Below the pieces are notes generated by a model. The model did not search any database, was not told the DNA's origin, and worked only from the letters and a program-made list of their open reading frames with translations. From Haliclona indistincta (taxonomy: Eukaryota; Porifera; Demospongiae; Haplosclerida; Chalinidae): a stretch of 64,000 bases of DNA. This document shows positions 58,712-64,000 of the stretch, in pieces (positions within the stretch are counted from its first letter, which is position 1; every line of letters starts with the position of its first letter). The position numbers and the translations under genes are program-made. The stretch spans positions 7,120,547 through 7,184,546 of the forward strand of contig OZ024791.1 in assembly GCA_964017065.1 (NCBI GenBank). Reading direction: 5' to 3'.

Positions 58712-61700
58712 TCACTGGACAGTCAACATATCACTTTTTCTCCTTTTCAAAAGACGTTTTGCTGACTTTGTGCAAAGCGTGCTTTGGTTAGTGCCTAGCC
58801 TCTTCTTTGAGCTCTTTTTGCTGGCGAGCTTTTCGCCTATCTTCAGCATACTTTTCTCCTTCTTGCTCAACCCTTCTTTGACCTGAAATGTTTCAGTCAG
58901 CTCACTCACAAACATGGTCTAGACATCACCTCTTTCTTTTTCCTTTCATCAATGTCTTCCTCCTCTGATGCGTCAGCTATGTCTGAAAGAAAAATCTTAG
59001 CAAAAAGGAAAGATGGTCTCCTCACCATTCGTAGTAGAATCTCCCACAGCAGTTACAACAGGAGAAGAAATGTCCTTATTTCGAGAGAATGAAGTATCCC
59101 TAGTCTGTATTGTACAAGTATTATTGTATGGAAACATGCAAGTAAAATTTTGAATAGCATATTTTTTCTGTCACCTCTTTTTCTGTAATAGTTCGCTCAG
59201 GTAGCTTCATATGCTGCCATGTGTAATCAACAAAGGAGGCAAGCTGGAGCAAAAAAAAGAGTCGATGGCAATGCAAGATAATGAAGTATTGACCTGTTGT
59301 AGACGTGAAAGCCTTTGAAAGTGTCGTTCTGAGAGGGATTCAGTAATAAGAGGTTCTCTAGTCTCACACGGACTCACCAGTGTATGGTATAAACCCTTCC
59401 AACAGGCTCCTCATGCCTTCCATCTTCATCAGCTCTTGTGGAGGACGAGTTTTCAACACAACATTGATAACTGCAATAGCACAGCTCAAAGATGACAAGA
59501 CTAGGTCAGGTAGCTAGGTCTACCTGACTGAGCTACTCGACAGAAACGAGAATTAGTGTTCCACTTGTTAGCAAACTTGAGCAAAGCAACTAAACAAAGC
59601 ACGAAGTTCATCCACTATTACAACCATGCAACTGACCAATCTGATCTTCCCGTAGTGATGTAATGGTGAGGTGGAACTTGTCCTCTTCATTCATTCCAGA
59701 CTCATCCAGCAGTGCTAAAACCAGTATAATAAGATCATTTGCAGCAAAAGTGTTTCTGCATACCAGTGAGTATATTGAGTACTCTCCGAGGTTGATCGAG
59801 TGAGATGGCTAGTCCCACAGCTCCAACATGGTCCTTCTGTTGCAGGAGGTTCTGCAGCTGCTGTTCTCTGTCAGAAAACAACAAAATAATGCAGTTGAAT
59901 AGGTAGAAGAGACGCACTTTAAGATCAATTCATCTTTGGCAGTATCTTCCTCTTCAGCAACTTGTTGTGTGACGTCCTAAGCACAGTATTCAATAGGACA
60001 GCAATCTAGACTGCATGACACACCTTCCATTGGCAGATGAGTGAGTCAGCCCCTCCTGAGACTAGCTCGTTACCATCACTAATAGACGTCAGTGCCCATA
60101 TCTGCAGATCGCCTCATCACACATGAAGGTATAACTTTACCTAATGTACTCACTCTGTCAGTATGATGGTCTAGGGTAGCTGCACATTCACCTGTCTTGA
60201 TGGTCCATATTTTCAATATACCATCATTACCACTACACAATAGAACTGGTAACAGGCGCTAGAATACTGTAATCCAAGTGACTGACGCTGATACAATCTG
60301 CATGCCTCTGGTAACGAAAATCACTTTCAGAACAGAGTTGCTGTGTCCTTCGAACGTCTTCAAGCAACTCTGATCGCTCACTGACCACAGCTTGACAGTA
60401 CCGTCTCCCGAGCTAGTAGCTACACACTGAAAAAGTGTGAAATTATCGCCTCAACCTCTCCATCACTCACTTGATCAACAGGAGAGAACTTTGCGCTCCA
60501 TACTCCTCTCTTGTGCCCTGTCATTGATCCCAGCAAGCTTCCGTCTGATACTTGCCATAGCTATACAACTAGTCAAAACGAAAGATGTATCCAGCTCTAC
60601 TGGTAGTACCTTGGCTGTCTTGTCTTGTGATGCAGTTACAAATAATTTATCATTCGGCGAAACATCTAAAGCATTAATATCCTACAAACAAACACATTTT
60701 ATGAATAGATGTGTTATAAAGTCTACCTTTTTATGAGCAACTTGGGTGTATTCGGCTGGCAGTTGTAATCGAGGATCACCCTATAATTATTTCACAATGA
60801 TGTACATGGACAGTGTTGTTTGACTAACCTGAGACCATTTTGTGATTGGTTTCAAGTTCCACAACTTCACAGTACAGTCCTGGCTACCAGAGACTGCAAA
60901 CGACCTACTCAATCTATGATAATGCAATAATACTCTGTCGAATGGAGATTGTAAGCTCAGTACCTTGAACATCCAACCGCTCCAACACTGAGTGTGTGAC
61001 CACTCCCTACAGCACAGCAGAAGAACTCTGTCTCCGCCCACTTCCACACACGAACTGTATTATCCTGAAAACAACCAAAGAGTCTAGAAATGACAAAAGG
61101 AAAATGCTCAACTTTTGAAGCGGTCAGAAGAAGTTGTCCATCTGATGTCGAGCACAGGGAAAGAACCACTCCAGTGTGCCCAGCTAGTAGGCTACAGTGA
61201 CCTGTTGATTCATTGAACATGGTCACTTGATCAATGTTAGTAGCTATTGCAATCAGCTGATCATCACAGCCCTTGGTCTTGTTGAGGTACTGTATGTCTA
61301 ACACTTCACCAAGATATCCAACCATCTGAATAAATCATGGAATAAGGAATAGTAAAGACGTAGGTTTAAACCTGTTTGATTTTCTTGTATGACTGTGTGC
61401 TATAGAGCACTATACTGTGATCGTAGGTCACACCGACAAGTGAGTTGAGAGCAGACGAGAAGATGAGATCGGTGTAAGCGGGAGGAGACGACTCTTCGTC
61501 ATCACTGTCACTCTCGTCCTTTCTTACAGGCTGAGAGACAAGTGATTGGAAGGAGTGTAGGACTTGACCGCGCTGCAAGTCCCATACACGAACTTGACCT
61601 GAAAAGAGAAGAATGAGCAAGTTAGCATGTCCGCCATCACAATCTACCTTTGTCCCCAGCAGTTGCTACTACCATATCTTTGAGATCACTAGAGTGAGGC

Positions 61701-64000
61701 AATGTTGCTGAGGTAGTGACAGTTTCGAGTGATTTGATACTGTTTGGTGGTAGAGACACTACTCCTTCAACAGACTGCAGTACAAGATGAATCACCAAAG
61801 ATGCAGATGCCTCGGTGGAATGCCACCATTTCACATACATAATTTACATTACAAGGTTGCGGCAAATCCTGGCACACACAACAGAGTTATAGCATAGATA
61901 ATATTACCCCATGTACGATTGTAGTGATCCTGGTACTTATGCAGCGTTCACTGCACTAATAAATAATTCCTCAGATTGCATGCAGCCTTGTCATGCACTG
62001 TGAGATGAAGGGCGTGCTCGCTCAGGCTCGCGAAACACATCCTCGTCGCACTGGAAGCCAGGAATGAGCGACCGCTCCTCTGGTTACTGGTTTAAGCTAA
62101 ATATGCAGCAACATCTTTCAACGTTTTATCTTTTACCCAGGTTTTACCTTGCTTTTTACAAAATGGAATGTCCGCTCTGAGCATTCCAGCCCGTACAGTA
62201 AGCTAAAAATATATGTGCTGGCATGCTCATTTTAAAAAAACAGCCTTAACAGATCAATGGATAGCAGCACCCACCACCTCACTGAAGACCCCGGGACTAC
62301 CGGCCTCCGGCCAGAGTGCTATCCAGAGCCAACAACTCCAGCAGCTGTGCCCAGCAACAACAGCTGCTTTCACAGTCATTATTGGGGAGGAATTCACACT
62401 GATCCCAGTCGGGTAGCACTCTCAATTAAAAAGGTTTTCTTGAATTTTTTTCAACATAGTCTGCCCGGGATTCGAACCCGGGTACCCCACGTTATAAGGC
62501 TAACGCACTAGCCACTGAGCTAACCAGCCACTTACTATTGTGGGCGTACTCCACTTATTATAAAGGTGGAGTTGCTAGGGTCAACTTTTTGCTGAATAAA
62601 CATTTGCCCAAGAGTCAAAAAATGCACCATTGGTGCGGGTTATGCCTCGGTGGATGTTACAATTTGAGCATGCACAGCAAGTCACAATAATAATCATTAT
62701 GAATTCATGACAATGCAATGAGAATCCAATCAGTGCTGACCACTAAATCAACTGGGCGTGTCTATAATGTTCAGTTTGAGTGCTGGGCACAGCACACAAG
62801 CGAGATAGCAGCGAGATAGCGTCCATAGCTTGGTTACACAATTGCTGTAGTGAAATTCTAACCTAACAGCTTCTTGACAGTCAACTGTGGATAGCTTTGC
62901 CTTTGAAGAACTCCACAGCCATGGGATCAATCGAGAGTGACCAAATTGCGCCATAACTCACAAACTAAGCTTCTTATAAAGTTTTCAAATGTTCTAAAGC
63001 GAGATAATACCGTGTTCTACTTGAATTGCTAGTTTCAGAGCTTACAAAAGCGAACCAGCCGTGAGCAATTCACGCGGTAACTCACGCACTAAGCAAAAGT
63101 TCTTGAAATTCATATCCGAGCAAGTATCGATTTCTACCTGTGTTGCTTGTTTCGGCGAGCTACGAGAAATTGTTGTGACAGACAGACTGACTGACTACAC
63201 GACTACTGTATGCCGCGTGGCTCCACCCACCGATGCATAATAAAGTTGTGTCTAGCAGCTAGTAAGCTTACTAACCTCGAACACAGGAACTGTTTTCTTG
63301 ACGATGCCTCGTGCATGATCCCAGCACACAAGAACCTGGTCACGCCCACCACTAACTAGCGTCTTGCCGTCAGCTGAGAATGTCAGCGACGTAACTGGAC
63401 TAACATGACTGGACAATACCTGCACACATCTGAGAGAGTGGGGTCAACGGGAGTGAGAGAGAAACACTTCATTTCTAACTTGCTAGTTTGCAGATTCCAT
63501 ACTCGTATGCTGTAGTCAGCCGAGGTGCTGAATAGCTTCAAATCGTCGGGTGAGGGGTGGAACCGAACAAGTGAGACAACACCGACTGATCCTCTCAGAT
63601 TGTGCGTGCAGTAGTGTCGCACGGAGTCCCATACCTTGATGGTGCTGTCAGTAGAACCTAAGAACAAGACAAACATGAGCAAGTACTTCAGATAGGACAT
63701 GTACCTGTAGCCAGTAAGGTAGAGGTGGAATCAAAGTCCATACACACAACAGGTCCGTTGTGCGCCTGCATGATTAAAAGACAGGTTTAATTTAAACTGT
63801 GATTGGTACTACCAGCTGCAATACCTTCCACTGGCGTGAGGGGTTGGGTCCACTCTCCCACTGATACTGTCGCACTAGCAGACTCCTCCATCCAACCGCT
63901 ACAGTAGCATCATCAGGCGATACAGCTAGTGAGACCACAGTGTCTTCCTCCTGCACCCATAAACACTCCATTTCTCCTCGCTGGATCTCTCTCAGGCTCA
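58712..64000 (-). CDS. TBL3: TBL3 / UTP13, WD40 protein of the SSU processome (5' end beyond window)
   Basis: TBL3/Utp13 is a UTP-B subcomplex WD40 protein needed for 18S rRNA processing in the nucleolus. Many short exons encode two beta-propellers. Diagnostic pieces are STIKVWDSVRHYCTHNLRGS, FSTSADYSIRVWNLQTSKLE, TVRVWKWAETEFFCCAVGSG and SGSQDCTVKLWNLKPITKW. After the propellers comes the Utp13 helical domain (EQQLQNLLQQKDHVGAVGLAI then SLDQPRRVLNILTG, matching the TBL3 block). A Lys-rich C-terminus (KKEKSMLKIGEKLASKKSSK) ends at TGA 58714-58712. This basic tail is longer than in vertebrate TBL3. One intron of about 1.4 kb (about 61860-63270) contains two mobile elements. Confidence 0.9.
61860..62230. 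other. Non-coding first part of the long TBL3 intron
   Basis: No gene is visible. The stretch contains a short inverted repeat around 62163-62188 (tggaatg...cattcca) and a repeat-like tct/gct-rich sequence. It may be an older, decayed repeat. Confidence 0.5.
62231..62531 (-). mobile_element. tRNA-derived SINE-like element in TBL3 intron
   Basis: On the minus strand the head (62531 to about 62460) is tRNA-like. It has a perfect A box (TAGCTCAGTGG), a perfect B box (GGTTCGAATCC) and a 5-bp T stem. The anticodon loop would read TAT (Ile). The acceptor stem has mismatches, and the anticodon arm folds only with a non-standard loop. Intact Pol III boxes with a broken cloverleaf suggest a SINE head or tRNA pseudogene rather than a working tRNA. 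The following 230 bases have no coding potential and end at a run of seven T (62240-62234), a possible Pol III terminator. Confidence 0.55.
62640..63240. mobile_element. MITE-like element in TBL3 intron
   Basis: The ends are inverted repeats: left TTATGCCTCGGTGGATG, right complement TTATGCATCGGTGGGTG (15 of 17 identical). The interior (601 bases total) contains two degenerate direct repeats about 124 bases apart, each starting TAACTCAC..ACTAAGC (near 62954 and 63078). No transposase is visible. It has a different end sequence from the element in TDRD12. Confidence 0.72.

Noticed and set aside
62461..62531. Functional tRNA-Ile(TAT) gene on the minus strand
   Set aside because: The A and B boxes are good, but the acceptor stem has two mismatches and the anticodon arm only pairs with an abnormal loop. 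It is therefore listed as a SINE-like element.

Overview
The window is a gene-dense piece of an animal nuclear genome. It holds about 26 protein-coding genes in 64 kb. Nearly all are cut by many very short introns (often about 45-70 bases) with ordinary GT/AG borders. Animal-type genes (SARM1, SIRT1 with its C-terminal activity motif, TDRD12, MED1, ANKRD13) combined with this compactness suggest a demosponge similar to Amphimedon. That is an inference from gene content and architecture, not a species identification.

Layout. 0-11.2 kb: the 3' part of DRG1, then GCN1 (+). 11.3-16.8 kb: ANKRD13 (-) and SARM1 (+), whose predicted start codons overlap. 16.9-21.1 kb: an EFCAB5-like EF-hand/GAF protein (-), ending in a 199-base assembly gap. 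21.3-24.5 kb: GINS3 (+, 5' end in the gap) and MED1 (-). 24.5-30.2 kb: ATP5PB, IBA57 and a multi-EF-hand protein (all +). 30.3-36.5 kb: SIRT1 (-), BSDC1 (+) and NUP88 (-), with a partly decayed tandem duplication where BSDC1 and NUP88 converge. 36.5-42.1 kb: a small USPL1-like zinc-finger protein (+), an unfamiliar cadherin-like beta-sandwich/TPR protein (-) and NSRP1 (-). 42.1-53.6 kb: GID8 (+), intronless COG6 (-), a large TDRD12-like piRNA-pathway protein (+) carrying an intronic MITE and an in-frame tandem repeat, and a rhodanese-domain gene (-). 53.7-58.6 kb: EXOSC7 (-), an RNF114/166-family RING protein (+), an LRR protein (-), MRPS17 (-) and an SFT2 protein (+). 58.7-64 kb: TBL3/UTP13 (-, runs off the end), whose 1.4 kb intron holds a tRNA-derived SINE-like element and a second MITE.

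Most genes are housekeeping: translation control (DRG1, GCN1), RNA processing (NSRP1, EXOSC7, TBL3), transport (COG6, SFT2, NUP88), mitochondria (ATP5PB, IBA57, MRPS17), replication (GINS3) and transcription (MED1). There is no operon logic. The organising pattern is head-to-head pairs with start codons about 40-130 bases apart or overlapping, and tail-to-tail pairs with stops as little as 24-30 bases apart. Several starts share an AAAATGGCG-type context resembling YY1/TISU elements, and several promoters share a GGGCGTG box.

The most unusual items are the TDRD12-like protein (three Tudor domains, degenerate helicase motifs, CCCH finger, helical region, repeat linker, CS domain), the overlapping ANKRD13/SARM1 starts, the duplicated BSDC1/NUP88 ends with a dead NUP88 terminal exon, and a SIRT1 intron made of its own 5' splice-site tetranucleotide. 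All gene spans below include introns. Domain calls come from reading translations by eye, without database searches.
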